The notes under the pieces are model-generated. The model worked only from the letters and a program-made list of their open reading frames with translations, had not been told where the DNA came from and made no database searches. Made by a program: the position numbers and the translations under genes. 21,600 nt of DNA from a virus. The stretch covers positions 1 through 21,600 of the IMG/VR virus record IMGVR_UViG_3300049057_000072, one strand, 5' to 3'. Positions 14,432-21,600 of the stretch are shown here, in pieces; position 1 is the first letter of the stretch, and every line of letters begins with the position of its first letter.

Positions 14432-15421
14432 TTATGTAATGTTGGCCGGTGACTTGACCTCGATCTCATAGGCATCGCCAGCGGCGATCCCGACCATGCG
14501 GCCGGTAAATCCAGCCATGATCAGGTCGGGCATGCCTTCGAGAGCGACATCGTAGGCGTCATAGCTAACACGGTTGCCCTGTAGCTTGATACCCGACGTG
14601 GCCGCTGCGAAGGTCGCACCACCGTTGGTCGATTCCAGCTTGATCGCCCTCTGTGCGTTGTTGACGAAGTTCGTGTACTCCGTCTTATCGATGAAGTCGA
14701 GTTCGGACTCGATCTCGGCTTCAGTCTCACCGAAGGAGATGTAGCTTGCCTGACGATCTGCACGGATTCGGTTCTGCGGTTCCGCGTTGTAGTTCGCGCG
14801 GAACGTGAATCCGTTGAAGTCGTTCGACACAGCGCCGAATGCGGGAACGGCTGCCGAAGCTGCCACGTAGACACGGTGTGCATCTGCGCCGAGCAGATCC
14901 GGCGTAACCCATGTGGGCGACGGAGCCGCCTGTGTCGCCTCGGCAAGTCCGAGTACGTCGAGAGAGCACCGTAGCACAGCATCCTCAATCGAGAACTCGA
15001 AGCTACCAGCAACACAGCCGGTATACCCGAAGACCACGTTGTTGCGGACGACCGTGATCGAAAGCGTCTTCGGTGTAGTAGCACCTGTCGCTGTCGATGC
15101 CGAACCCGCCGACGAAGGCGTGAACTTGTAAACAAACGGGCCAGCCCCCGACTTCGCGATAGTATGCCGAGAAGCATACATCCAATACGGGAAGTTCGTC
15201 GGATCAACTTCCATGTTTATCGTACCCTCGACGTGATAGTAACCGGGCTTCACGTCGGAGACGATTGTCTGCTGCCTGATCTGCGGAGAGTAATACTTCT
15301 CTTCCGAGTACATCAGGGATTCATCGAGAATCGGGACGAAGATGGTCGGGGCAACATAGGTGCCCATCACCGTCTCGAACCCGATGCCTACCTTACCACC
15401 ACCACCGAGTCCAGCGGGCAT
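14432..15421 (-). CDS. major tail (tube) protein
   Basis: A 329-residue protein between the tail terminator region and the chaperone genes, the standard place for the tail tube subunit, which stacks in hexameric rings around the tape measure. It shows typical features: N-terminal AGLGGGGKVGIGFET with TYVAPTIFVPILDES, a central FSIEDAVLRCSLDVLG strand pair, and repeated beta-strand stretches with EGTINMEVDPTNFPYW. A stop/start TAATG overlaps the previous gene. The length is at the long end for single-domain tube proteins, so a surface-exposed extra domain, perhaps around 90-120 (AGSASTATGATT), is possible. Confidence 0.85.
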   Translation of the reverse strand: MPAGLGGGGKVGIGFETVMGTYVAPTIFVPILDESLMYSEEKYYSPQIRQQTIVSDVKPGYYHVEGTINMEVDPTNFPYWMYASRHTIAKSGAGPFVYKFTPSSAGSASTATGATTPKTLSITVVRNNVVFGYTGCVAGSFEFSIEDAVLRCSLDVLGLAEATQAAPSPTWVTPDLLGADAHRVYVAASAAVPAFGAVSNDFNGFTFRANYNAEPQNRIRADRQASYISFGETEAEIESELDFIDKTEYTNFVNNAQRAIKLESTNGGATFAAATSGIKLQGNRVSYDAYDVALEGMPDLIMAGFTGRMVGIAAGDAYEIEVKSPANIT

Positions 15422-15654
15422 TATTCACCCCCATCCGTCTTAGCCAATTCAGTCGTACCCGTCAGCTTGATATGGTCAGGAACATCCTTATGACCATAGA
15501 TCTCACGTAGAGGCCGACCCACACGAGAGAGAAACGCCTGTTCCTCTTCCTTCGAGATCTTGACTGTGTTCCCGTTCTTCACGAGAATTCCGTCACAGTC
15601 GAACTCGAACCCCTTCGGGAAGTCAGGATGGTTCACTTCCAGACTGTATGCCAT
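15421..15654 (-). CDS. conserved small phage protein, 77 aa
   Basis: Unknown function. The start at 15654 is chosen because AGGAGG lies 5 bases upstream, overlapping the stop of the previous gene; the frame is open to 15702 without a usable start signal. The product has FDCDGILVKNGNTVKISKEEEQAF, a pattern of an edge strand followed by an acidic helix, seen in small proteins next to tail tube genes in related phages; a role in tail assembly is plausible but unproven. Ends in a TAATG overlap with the tail tube gene. Confidence 0.72.
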   Translation of the reverse strand: MAYSLEVNHPDFPKGFEFDCDGILVKNGNTVKISKEEEQAFLSRVGRPLREIYGHKDVPDHIKLTGTTELAKTDGGE

Positions 15655-15662
15655 CTTTCCTC

Positions 15663-16118
15663 CTAACTCACTTCGAACGGGGCACGGAGTTCGCCTGCCC
15701 ACGTAAGTCTGGTTGTCATGATCCCGATACGTTCAGTACCAACTACACGACCGGATACACCTGGAAACTCTCCGTCCACAAAACCAAAGATGATATGACC
15801 ATCGAGCGTCCGGTTCGCATGAAGTAGTTTGCGCACAGCGGTTGCTAGCTCGATGTCCCTACGTGAACGTGTGGCGGCGGACACAGATAGCTGAGCGTGA
15901 AAGATCCAGATGTCGAGATGATGACGTACCATGAATTGTCCGGTAGCATGATGCTCACGTTGTGTCCGATCTGTCTGTACCAGGATCGCGGGATACTCGG
16001 GGATGAGTGCTTCGTCGTTCTCCGCGATATACTTGATACCAAGCGTCGCCCTGTTGTCATCAAGGATGTCAACGATGTGATCAAAGACTTGCAGGATGTC
16101 ATAGTAATCCTGTGCCAC
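15663..16118 (-). CDS. tail terminator / tail completion protein
   Basis: Predicted to cap the tail tube and join it to the head connector. Position between the Mu gpG-like gene and the tube gene fits. The 151 residues begin with an amphipathic helix (YYDILQVFDHIVDIL), then strand-rich sequence ending in RLTWAGELRAPFEV, the alpha/beta layout of lambda gpU-like terminators. The start is GTG at 16118, one base past the upstream stop. An ATG at 16123 on this strand is in another frame and does not open this gene. Assignment is by position and fold pattern. Confidence 0.72.
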   Translation of the reverse strand: MAQDYYDILQVFDHIVDILDDNRATLGIKYIAENDEALIPEYPAILVQTDRTQREHHATGQFMVRHHLDIWIFHAQLSVSAATRSRRDIELATAVRKLLHANRTLDGHIIFGFVDGEFPGVSGRVVGTERIGIMTTRLTWAGELRAPFEVS

Positions 16119-16119
16119 G

Positions 16120-16692
16120 TCATCGGATTCTCATGGGCATAGGCGAACCGCGTGGAATGAATGTTCCCGAAGGGCCACGTCGAGCATGACGCCGACCGAT
16201 ACGCCCAGTCGATGTCTCGAACAGATCAACGACATTATCGAACCAGTCGATGAACGCCGCGTAGATGAATCTAACGGTTTCCTTTGATAGACCCAGGAAT
16301 CGACGCTCCGGGAGCGTACCGCCCTTGGAACGCTCACGACCTTCCTGATGCCAGATTCCACGCTCGGGGATCTGACCTTCATCGAAGAACAACGTATCCC
16401 CGTTGATCAGCAACGCATTCTCAGCCTTCTCAGCGAGTTCACCCGTCTGCCGCAGAACCCCGATGTTGGGAAACTCGATTGCGAAGTTCTCATACGATTC
16501 CGCCCACGGTGCCCATGGTGTGCCGTCGGGGTTGGTTTCCGTCTCAAACCGCTCACGGATGTCGGCCTGCACTTCCTGCATAGCCAACGCCATCGGCATC
16601 TCCGTGTGACGCAAGCCTTCCTCGACTTGCAGGATCGCATCCCCGAAGACAATCGGATCAGGCGACCACTCGATGAAGACTCGGCGTGCCAT
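16120..16692 (-). CDS. virion morphogenesis protein (Mu gpG / P2 gpS-like)
   Basis: A 190-residue neck protein. The family signature is clear: NPDGTPWAPWAESY at 54-67, VLRQTGELAEKAENAL then a strand pair, an IWHQEGRERSKGGTLPERRFLGLS block near 113-136, and a C-terminal helix. This matches the WxPL...LxxTGxL...HQxG...PxRxFLG layout of Phage_tail_S proteins that finish the head-tail joint. Start ATG shares a base with the upstream stop (TGATG). Its C-terminus is basic (RHARR). Confidence 0.82.
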   Translation of the reverse strand: MARRVFIEWSPDPIVFGDAILQVEEGLRHTEMPMALAMQEVQADIRERFETETNPDGTPWAPWAESYENFAIEFPNIGVLRQTGELAEKAENALLINGDTLFFDEGQIPERGIWHQEGRERSKGGTLPERRFLGLSKETVRFIYAAFIDWFDNVVDLFETSTGRIGRRHARRGPSGTFIPRGSPMPMRIR

Positions 16693-17123
16693 CAGTATTG
16701 ATCAGCCATCGTGAACTTCGGGGGATCGGTTGTATTGTTGGGCCAGAAATACGAGTCATCGAACTCAGTCTGCGCGACACCATCGATAAGCAGATTGCCC
16801 TTGATGATGTCATTCAGCATTCCCATCGCCTCGTCGTACTTCACTTGCGCATATTCGGGATCATCGAATGACTGCTCACCGAAACGCAGACGGTAGATCT
16901 CCGCAGCGGCGAAGCGACTCGTGATGGCCCGAATGATCTGCGGCGTAGTTTCCGGTGTGAGCCATGTCGCGAGGACAGTCGACTCAACTACACCGGCGAG
17001 GTAACCCCTGACGATCCGCTCCGCATCGAGATAGACACGATCGCGGTCGTCAGGGATTTCCTCTACCACTAACTTGTCTTTGGGGAGATGTGCTTGCACA
17101 TCTCCATCATCGACAAGTGCCAC
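16692..17123 (-). CDS. head-tail connector / adaptor protein
   Basis: A 143-residue mostly helical protein: residues 28-52 and 60-83 form helices (DAERIVRGYLAGVV, IIRAITSRFAAAEIYRLRFG), then a third helix (AQVKYDEAMGMLNDIIKG). This is the pattern of gp6/gp15-type adaptors that add a ring below the portal. The location between the capsid-proximal small gene and the Mu gpG-like gene agrees. The start is GTG overlapping the upstream stop (TAGTG). The family name is inferred from helix pattern and order. Confidence 0.72.
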   Translation of the reverse strand: MALVDDGDVQAHLPKDKLVVEEIPDDRDRVYLDAERIVRGYLAGVVESTVLATWLTPETTPQIIRAITSRFAAAEIYRLRFGEQSFDDPEYAQVKYDEAMGMLNDIIKGNLLIDGVAQTEFDDSYFWPNNTTDPPKFTMADQY

Positions 17124-17491
17124 TATGCGCCCTTCGGTCTACTTGCCTCTTCGTCCGGCGCATTACCACCGGGGGGATGTGGGAAGCCCATATCGATCAG
17201 CTTCATCACGTCGATCTCGCCCTGGTCATTCACGAGAGCCTGCGTGACAGCCTGTGCGGGTGAGACGTACTCACTTGCGCCCTCCGGGAGTGGCTTATCA
17301 CGAACGGAACCGCTTGCAACAAGAGCATCCCATTCGTCATCGCCTACACCCAACTGAGCCTTCGTGACTTTCTCGCCACGCTTGACCACATTGCGCTCAA
17401 GGACAACGGTCATCGACATACCGTTAGACCTTTCGCGCTTCTCGGACTTACCACCGTAGTACAGATCACTCCATGCGTAGTGTGTAGCCAT
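17123..17491 (-). CDS. conserved phage protein, 122 aa, downstream of major capsid gene
   Basis: Function unknown. A conserved-looking core VVLERNVVKRGEKVTKAQLG then DEWDALVASGSVRDKPLP (residues 29-70) recalls small proteins found after major capsid genes in many actinophages. The C-terminus is proline-rich and charged (PHPPGGNAPDEE). No membrane segment. The first 20 residues (MATHYAWSDLYYGGKSEKRE) are basic and aromatic. A GGAGAGAGGA lies upstream; 18 bases separate it from the capsid gene. It may assist capsid or connector assembly. Confidence 0.7.
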   Translation of the reverse strand: MATHYAWSDLYYGGKSEKRERSNGMSMTVVLERNVVKRGEKVTKAQLGVGDDEWDALVASGSVRDKPLPEGASEYVSPAQAVTQALVNDQGEIDVMKLIDMGFPHPPGGNAPDEEASRPKGA

Positions 17492-17509
17492 AAGGCAGTA
17501 TCCTCTCTC

Positions 17510-18514
17510 CTACCAAGCCGTCGCGCTAAAGGCATCCTTGATCAGATACCCCGCAATAGACGACGTGACCTTGAGATCCCACTTCCATGAAGTGCGAACC
17601 ATGTCCGACTTGCGACCTTCCTCACGCCACCTATCCGTGGGGCGGGTCGTACCATCGGGATAGACCTGAGCAAAGGTCTTCCCGAATGACAGGTCGTTCT
17701 CACCGAGGTTGGGAGTGTTATACCCGATCCACACATCCTTACCCCACGCCGACACGAGGTCTTCCGTCGCCTCCTGGATATCGTTGTCGTTGTACTTATC
17801 ATCTGCGATAAGCACGATGCGACCATCGAACCCGGTAAGGGCGCGGAAGGCTCCCTCATCCGTGAGGTTGAAGTTCGTGAATCGAGCGACAACATCAGGA
17901 TGTTCCTCAAGCCACGGAATACCCTGTGCCCCGATTGCCATCAGGTTCGGCGGAACACCGATCTTGGACGTGATGGTGTTGATCGCTGTACGAACGATGG
18001 TAAGCGGATTGGACGTTGCACCCGCGTAGTTATCCCACTGATCTGCCGCCAACAGCGTCACAGTGTGTCCCGCAGGATACGTAGCCGTGTTGCGAAGAAG
18101 GTTAGCTGTCGCGATCTCATGCTCAAGGAGCAGAGAATTGAGAAGCTGCGCTGTCGCATCACGCTCGGGGTTGATCTGCAATGCCCCGCCAAACGTGGCG
18201 TTTGCAAGTCCACCCTGAGAGTTCAACTGCTGGTTTTCCTCGTCGGCCACGGCAGCCTGAAGTGAGTGCTCAACAGTCTTGAACGTATCCTCACTCCAAC
18301 GCCTGCCGCGAACCTCGTTCGCCACGGTTCCAGGCTCACGCCTCGAATAGAACCGCACACGACCCGAACGATCGAACACGCGATACCGACCTGACTGAGT
18401 ACCGACAGCTACCTGTGGCATCAGTTCCAGACCCACAAAGGTAGGCGGACGATACCCGACCGAGAAGTCGGTCAGGATCGGGTCGCTATATAGCGTACCG
18501 GGATCGTAGAACAT
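17510..18514 (-). CDS. major capsid protein
   Basis: A 334-residue shell protein after the decoration gene. The opening DPILTDFSVGYRPPTFVGLELMPQV is typical of the gpE/Mu-type capsid group, where DxxLTxxAxxYxxxxxIAxxLxPxV begins the chain. It lacks the long N-terminal delta domain of HK97-type precursors, which agrees with scaffolding carried by the protease gene. The central part has LANLLRNTATYPAG-type helix and the region around 190-225 (GAQGIPWLEEHPDVVARF) fits the HK97 fold P/A-domain arrangement. Shine-Dalgarno AGGTGAT lies 7 bases upstream. Confidence 0.88.
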   Translation of the reverse strand: MFYDPGTLYSDPILTDFSVGYRPPTFVGLELMPQVAVGTQSGRYRVFDRSGRVRFYSRREPGTVANEVRGRRWSEDTFKTVEHSLQAAVADEENQQLNSQGGLANATFGGALQINPERDATAQLLNSLLLEHEIATANLLRNTATYPAGHTVTLLAADQWDNYAGATSNPLTIVRTAINTITSKIGVPPNLMAIGAQGIPWLEEHPDVVARFTNFNLTDEGAFRALTGFDGRIVLIADDKYNDNDIQEATEDLVSAWGKDVWIGYNTPNLGENDLSFGKTFAQVYPDGTTRPTDRWREEGRKSDMVRTSWKWDLKVTSSIAGYLIKDAFSATAW

Positions 18515-18521
18515 TGGCTAT

Positions 18522-18528
18522 ATCACCT
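18522..18528 (-). promoter_or_regulatory. extended Shine-Dalgarno of the capsid gene
   Basis: On the minus strand, AGGTGAT lies 7 bases before the capsid ATG at 18514. It is complementary to ATCACCT of the 16S rRNA 3' tail, and a second AGGAAGG lies just upstream of it. This agrees with high capsid output. Confidence 0.5.
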
Positions 18529-18537
18529 ACCTTCCTA

Positions 18538-18933
18538 TTACGGGTGGATTCCTGCGGCCGGTGCCAGATGGACACGAGCGAAACCGCCTGCTCCGTCCGC
18601 ATTGGCCTCGACGCAATGGCCGATGACGCGATCACCAGCGGTACCCGTCGTAGCGCGACCATTGGCGCTGATCACGACGAGAGCACCGATAGCGATGTTG
18701 CCTGTGCATTCCATCAGCGTGTCACCCTCGACAGCAATGGAAGCACCCTTACCAAGAAGGATCTCGGCAGCCGTTACGTCGTGCTGTACAACGCCAGCGA
18801 TGACATCGGTATCGGCCGTAACCGGCCCAACCGTTTCCGCCGCAGTAAACTTCACCGCACGGAACTTCGTCAGGGCTTCGGCAGCGTTGTACCCCTTGTC
18901 CTGAATGTAGTTACGGGTCTTGCTCGGGGGCAT
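18538..18933 (-). CDS. capsid decoration / head stabilisation protein (DUF2190-like)
   Basis: A 131-residue small beta-rich protein immediately before the capsid gene, matching decoration proteins that bind the outer shell. It shows the DUF2190-like order: ALTKFRAVKFTAAETVG, DTDVIAGVVQHDVTAAE, ILLGKGASIAVEGDTLMECTG with AIGALVVISANGRA, RVIGHCVEANADGAGGFARVHL. These are gas of short strands turning at G residues. The start has AGGAGG 7 bases upstream, overlapping the stop of the protease gene. Confidence 0.85.
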   Translation of the reverse strand: MPPSKTRNYIQDKGYNAAEALTKFRAVKFTAAETVGPVTADTDVIAGVVQHDVTAAEILLGKGASIAVEGDTLMECTGNIAIGALVVISANGRATTGTAGDRVIGHCVEANADGAGGFARVHLAPAAGIHP

Positions 18934-18942
18934 TTTATCCTC

Positions 18943-19554
18943 CTATCTGCCGGTATGCCCAACGGCGTATGCACGTGCGAGATCGGGATGCTGCTGTGAC
19001 ACATGTGCGATAGCCGCATCCTGATCCATGTTGTCTTCCGTCATGGCGTTCTTGACAAGCTGTGCGAACGCCTTGCGATCCTCCGTCACATTGCCAGTCG
19101 GCACAGTGCTCGTGCTCTCGGGCGAACGCGACGATCCACGCTCACCACGTGGCACAAGATTCGTAGCCGCCATCGTGAGAAGGTTAGTCAGATCATTGAC
19201 CGTGAACTGACGGTTTGCGATGGCCTGATGCGCCGTCTCGATAGCACCACGCATCTGTGTTGAGTAGCCTCTATCAGTATCCCCGATTTCCGCAAAACCC
19301 TCAGCGTATGCATGAGCCGCTGCTGCTGCATCCCGCTCACGGAGACTCGCGATCTCGGCAGCCTGCTCGGGATAGTCACGTGCGAAATCCCTCGCCTGCT
19401 GCGCTTCCTGTGTTGCCTCCTGAAGTGGCGCGACAACCTGCACGAGTTCGTCGCTACGAGTAGCGACAGCCTGCGCGAGATCTGCGTCGGCCATCTCAGA
19501 CGTAAACTCGATACCGAGAGCGGTAGCCCTCGCCTCTAGCCATTCTCTGTTCAC
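18943..19554 (-). CDS. possible internal scaffold product, 203 aa, from GTG at 19554
   Basis: In the protease frame a GTG (V343) is preceded by GGAGG at 19560-19564, 5 bases upstream, exactly where the P/E-rich linker ends and the coiled-coil domain begins. Initiation here would give a free scaffold of 203 residues, as lambda Nu3 arises inside gpC. The first residues would be MNREWLEARATALG. This is inference from the Shine-Dalgarno and domain boundary. An ATG at 19494 lacks a good ribosome binding site. Confidence 0.45.
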   Translation of the reverse strand: MNREWLEARATALGIEFTSEMADADLAQAVATRSDELVQVVAPLQEATQEAQQARDFARDYPEQAAEIASLRERDAAAAAHAYAEGFAEIGDTDRGYSTQMRGAIETAHQAIANRQFTVNDLTNLLTMAATNLVPRGERGSSRSPESTSTVPTGNVTEDRKAFAQLVKNAMTEDNMDQDAAIAHVSQQHPDLARAYAVGHTGR

Positions 19555-20580
19555 TGCTTCCTCCGTTTCATATGCGACGGGTGGCGGATCTCGCCTCCAT
19601 CCTCCTTCGATAGCCGGATCTCCTTCTTCGGGCGGTTCGCGCGGAGTAGGTTCGCCACCCGTACCAGAACCAGGTTCGGAATGCTCCTTATCCGCATCGT
19701 AGGATGACTTACTGGCAGGGTGGCTTTGGGCAAGCGGTGTACCTCCTTCTACAGCTTGTCCGACAACTTCCTCCAACGTGGCAATTCCATCGATCAGGCC
19801 CATGCTATGAGCACGATCTGCGGCGAAGACTTTCCCCTCACCATAGGTTTGTTGGACAGTCTCGACATCGATACCACGCCCTTCAGCAATACCACCGACA
19901 AACCATGAGTTCATATCGGTGATCCACTCCTGGAAGGCCGCATGCGACTCTGCGGTCATCGGCTCGATGTCATACGCCTTCAGACGATCTGACTTGATCA
20001 CGGTATCCGTAATACCTTGAGCCTGTCGTCGTTTGAATTCCTCACTGTGGACAAAGTAGGTGCCCACAGAACCCACGATTCCCGAAGGTGTCGAGAACAT
20101 CTTGGTCGCCTGCGAAGCGATACCATAGGCTGCCGACGCAGCCATCGTGTGTGCAACGGCGTATACAGGCTTCACAGCGCGTGCAGCGCGAACCTCGGCC
20201 ATTGCTTCTGCCACCATGCTGCTCATACCACCGGGGGAATCGACATCGAGGATGATCGAGCCGATCGACTCATCTGCGACAAGTTGACGGAGTTCTCCGA
20301 CCCACTCTTCCAACGAGGTAGCACCGGAGAACTCCGTCATCATGTTCGCCTTCGGGAAGATCGGCCCATGCAAGGGAAGCACGGCCACAGCACCATTCCG
20401 TGACATGCGGCCTTCGCTCTGTCGAGGGGTTGCCGACTGCATCCGAAGGCGAATCTCTTCCTGCGTGATATTGCCCGTAAGATGAGCATCGAGAATTTCC
20501 AGGATCATGTGTAGCGATGCTGGCATGATCATCCACGGAGTAGATGTAACCTTTGAAATGATCTGCGCGTAGTCTCTCAT
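18943..20580 (-). CDS. prohead protease (S49, SppA/gpC-like) fused to scaffold domain
   Basis: A 545-residue capsid maturation protein. Residues 60-290 form an S49 serine protease domain: GAVAVLPLHGPI, DSPGG at 114-118, MAASAAYGIAS with S149 as the likely nucleophile and K201 (SDRLKAY) 52 residues on as the likely general base, the spacing of B. subtilis SppA (S147/K199). A proline/glutamate-rich linker (PTPREPPEEGD) spans about 295-335. Residues 345-545 are coiled-coil and scaffold-like (ELVQVVAPLQEATQEAQQARDFA), ending in a helix. This is the lambda gpC design, with scaffold in the same reading frame. Start ATG at 20580 has AAAGGGA nearby. Confidence 0.9.
   Translation of the reverse strand: MRDYAQIISKVTSTPWMIMPASLHMILEILDAHLTGNITQEEIRLRMQSATPRQSEGRMSRNGAVAVLPLHGPIFPKANMMTEFSGATSLEEWVGELRQLVADESIGSIILDVDSPGGMSSMVAEAMAEVRAARAVKPVYAVAHTMAASAAYGIASQATKMFSTPSGIVGSVGTYFVHSEEFKRRQAQGITDTVIKSDRLKAYDIEPMTAESHAAFQEWITDMNSWFVGGIAEGRGIDVETVQQTYGEGKVFAADRAHSMGLIDGIATLEEVVGQAVEGGTPLAQSHPASKSSYDADKEHSEPGSGTGGEPTPREPPEEGDPAIEGGWRRDPPPVAYETEEAVNREWLEARATALGIEFTSEMADADLAQAVATRSDELVQVVAPLQEATQEAQQARDFARDYPEQAAEIASLRERDAAAAAHAYAEGFAEIGDTDRGYSTQMRGAIETAHQAIANRQFTVNDLTNLLTMAATNLVPRGERGSSRSPESTSTVPTGNVTEDRKAFAQLVKNAMTEDNMDQDAAIAHVSQQHPDLARAYAVGHTGR
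19560..19564 (-). promoter_or_regulatory. internal Shine-Dalgarno GGAGG within the protease gene
   Basis: Minus-strand ACGGAGGAAGCAGTG: a full GGAGG 5 bases before an in-frame GTG, at the linker/scaffold boundary. The same codons encode ETEEAV, so coincidence with glutamate codons is possible. Confidence 0.45.
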
Positions 20581-20599
20581 TCAGATATCCCTTTCGGAA

Positions 20600-21600
20600 C
20601 TAACCTTCAGCATTCGAGGGATCGGCCTCGTCGGGAGCATCGAGACGACCAGGGTCATTAGTCTGTTTGTTGGGGTCAAACGTACCCGGTGTAAGCGGTG
20701 CATCGACAATTGCACGCGCCCATTCTTCAAGTTCCGGCGTATAGTTGATAACACCGTTCTTCACAAGATTGCCGATTGCCGATGCCCACTGCTGCAAGTC
20801 CTTGGTTTCTCCAAGGTTCCGCGCACGGAGCTTCGGGAACTTGTCTGTCGTGAAGTTGTATCCGACGAGATAGGGTACACAGTAGAGATTGATGGCATCA
20901 CAGATCTGGTTGGCAACGTATCTGAGGCTCTTGTTAAACATGTCCTGATGAGATCCCGACGTAGCCCTACCACCACCTGTGCCCTCCAATCCCAACAGCA
21001 AAAACTGCGTCATCGTATTGAGCATGATCGCGCCGTTGTGATGCTCGATGGAACGCATGACATCGACGGGTTGACCGGGCAACTCAAGAAACGCGAGGTT
21101 CCACTGCGGAGGAACGACCGCGCCGCCATGCTCATTCGTACGGATGTTGCGAACGAGTTCTAGCGCAGCGGTCTTATCCTTGTCCTTGTACCCGGCCGGG
21201 AGTGTGATGACCGGGAACCCCATACCGTGACGTTCCTTCTGGATACCGTCGATGTTGTACAGATTAGACTTGAAGTACCACGGGCGGTAGGCAGTCCTCA
21301 ATAGGCTCTTACCTTCGAGATTCCCACCCTTCCGGTTATGCGTGAAGATGATCAGCTTCTCGATGCCGATCTCGACCTCTTCGGGCTTACCATCTTTCCG
21401 CACGGCCTGCTGCTTGATCCCCAACGGCCCACCGTTATCGTCGTACAGGATCTCTGTGGTCGTCAGTGTGGGCCGGGCAGCTAGCTTGCGTAGCATCGTG
21501 TACTTACGCCGATTCGCTCCCGTCTTACGCGGTGCCCATTCCCTCTCTTCATAGACCTTCTCGACTACGGAGTAGCCATGCTCGTACATACGGAGGATGT
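20600..21600 (-). CDS. portal protein, Mu gp29-like (DUF935) (5' partial)
   Basis: Portal subunit forming the dodecameric DNA gate and packaging motor dock. The frame is open to the right edge (codons for ILR precede the first methionine at 21589), so the N-terminus lies outside. Visible features are of the DUF935 type: YEHGYSVVEKVYEE at the start, LIIFTHNRKGGNLEGKSLLR, then FLELPGQPVDVMRSIEHHNG, LLGLEGTGGGRATSGSHQDMF and a helix QICDAINLYCVPYLV, with an acidic tail ending DPSNAEG. The terminase would lie further upstream on this strand. The stop is 20 bases from the protease start. Confidence 0.87.
   Translation of the reverse strand, partial: ILRMYEHGYSVVEKVYEEREWAPRKTGANRRKYTMLRKLAARPTLTTTEILYDDNGGPLGIKQQAVRKDGKPEEVEIGIEKLIIFTHNRKGGNLEGKSLLRTAYRPWYFKSNLYNIDGIQKERHGMGFPVITLPAGYKDKDKTAALELVRNIRTNEHGGAVVPPQWNLAFLELPGQPVDVMRSIEHHNGAIMLNTMTQFLLLGLEGTGGGRATSGSHQDMFNKSLRYVANQICDAINLYCVPYLVGYNFTTDKFPKLRARNLGETKDLQQWASAIGNLVKNGVINYTPELEEWARAIVDAPLTPGTFDPNKQTNDPGRLDAPDEADPSNAEG

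Noticed and set aside
14521-15207. 228-codon minus-strand frame inside the tail tube gene
   Set aside because: Serine/arginine-rich out-of-frame translation of a clear tail tube gene.
18514-18999. 161-codon plus-strand frame antisense to the decoration gene
   Set aside because: Mirrors the codon structure of the well supported decoration gene and has no neighbouring plus-strand gene.

Overview
The window is part of a tailed double-stranded DNA phage (or prophage) genome with a long-tailed, siphovirus-like plan. Two gene blocks run towards each other and meet near position 4000. GC content is moderate by eye. The set of tail proteins, the small basic protein beside the tail-tube gene and the Mu-type portal fit phages of Gram-positive, possibly actinobacterial, hosts. 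No mycolyl esterase gene is visible in the lysis region, so nothing points to a mycolic-acid host. The host assignment is inference only. No tRNA, rRNA, CRISPR array, insertion sequence, integrase or repressor was seen.

Plus strand, 2-3922 (replication and nucleotide metabolism): a family A DNA polymerase whose N-terminus is a uracil-DNA-glycosylase-like domain cut by the left window edge. It is followed by a tightly packed chain: a 73-residue unknown, a MazG-like protein, two small unknowns, a RuvC-like nuclease and a 49-residue membrane protein. Most joints are 1-4 base stop/start overlaps. A GC-rich patch covers about 3110-3350.

Positions 3922-4084 lie between the convergent blocks. They hold no convincing gene but four short inverted repeats in a row, possibly a two-way transcription barrier.

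Minus strand, 21600 down to 4085 (virion and lysis, transcribed right to left): Mu gp29-like portal (cut by the right edge), S49 protease fused to a scaffold-like tail, decoration protein, major capsid protein, a conserved small protein, head-tail connector, Mu gpG-like morphogenesis protein, tail terminator, a 77-residue protein, tail tube protein, a 46-residue basic protein, tail assembly chaperone with a -1 frameshift product, tape measure, distal tail protein, three further tail-tip/fibre proteins, then a lysis region with small membrane proteins, an endolysin, a holin and two small last genes.

The head, connector, tail and lysis genes form one continuous, mostly overlapping operon. The strongest non-routine observations are: the glycosylase-polymerase fusion with altered motifs; a perfect CCCTTTA slippery heptamer placed so that a -1 shift reads straight into the second chaperone frame; an internal Shine-Dalgarno and GTG inside the protease gene that would make a separate scaffold; and four small genes (49, 29-35, 55 and 46 residues) that are easily missed.
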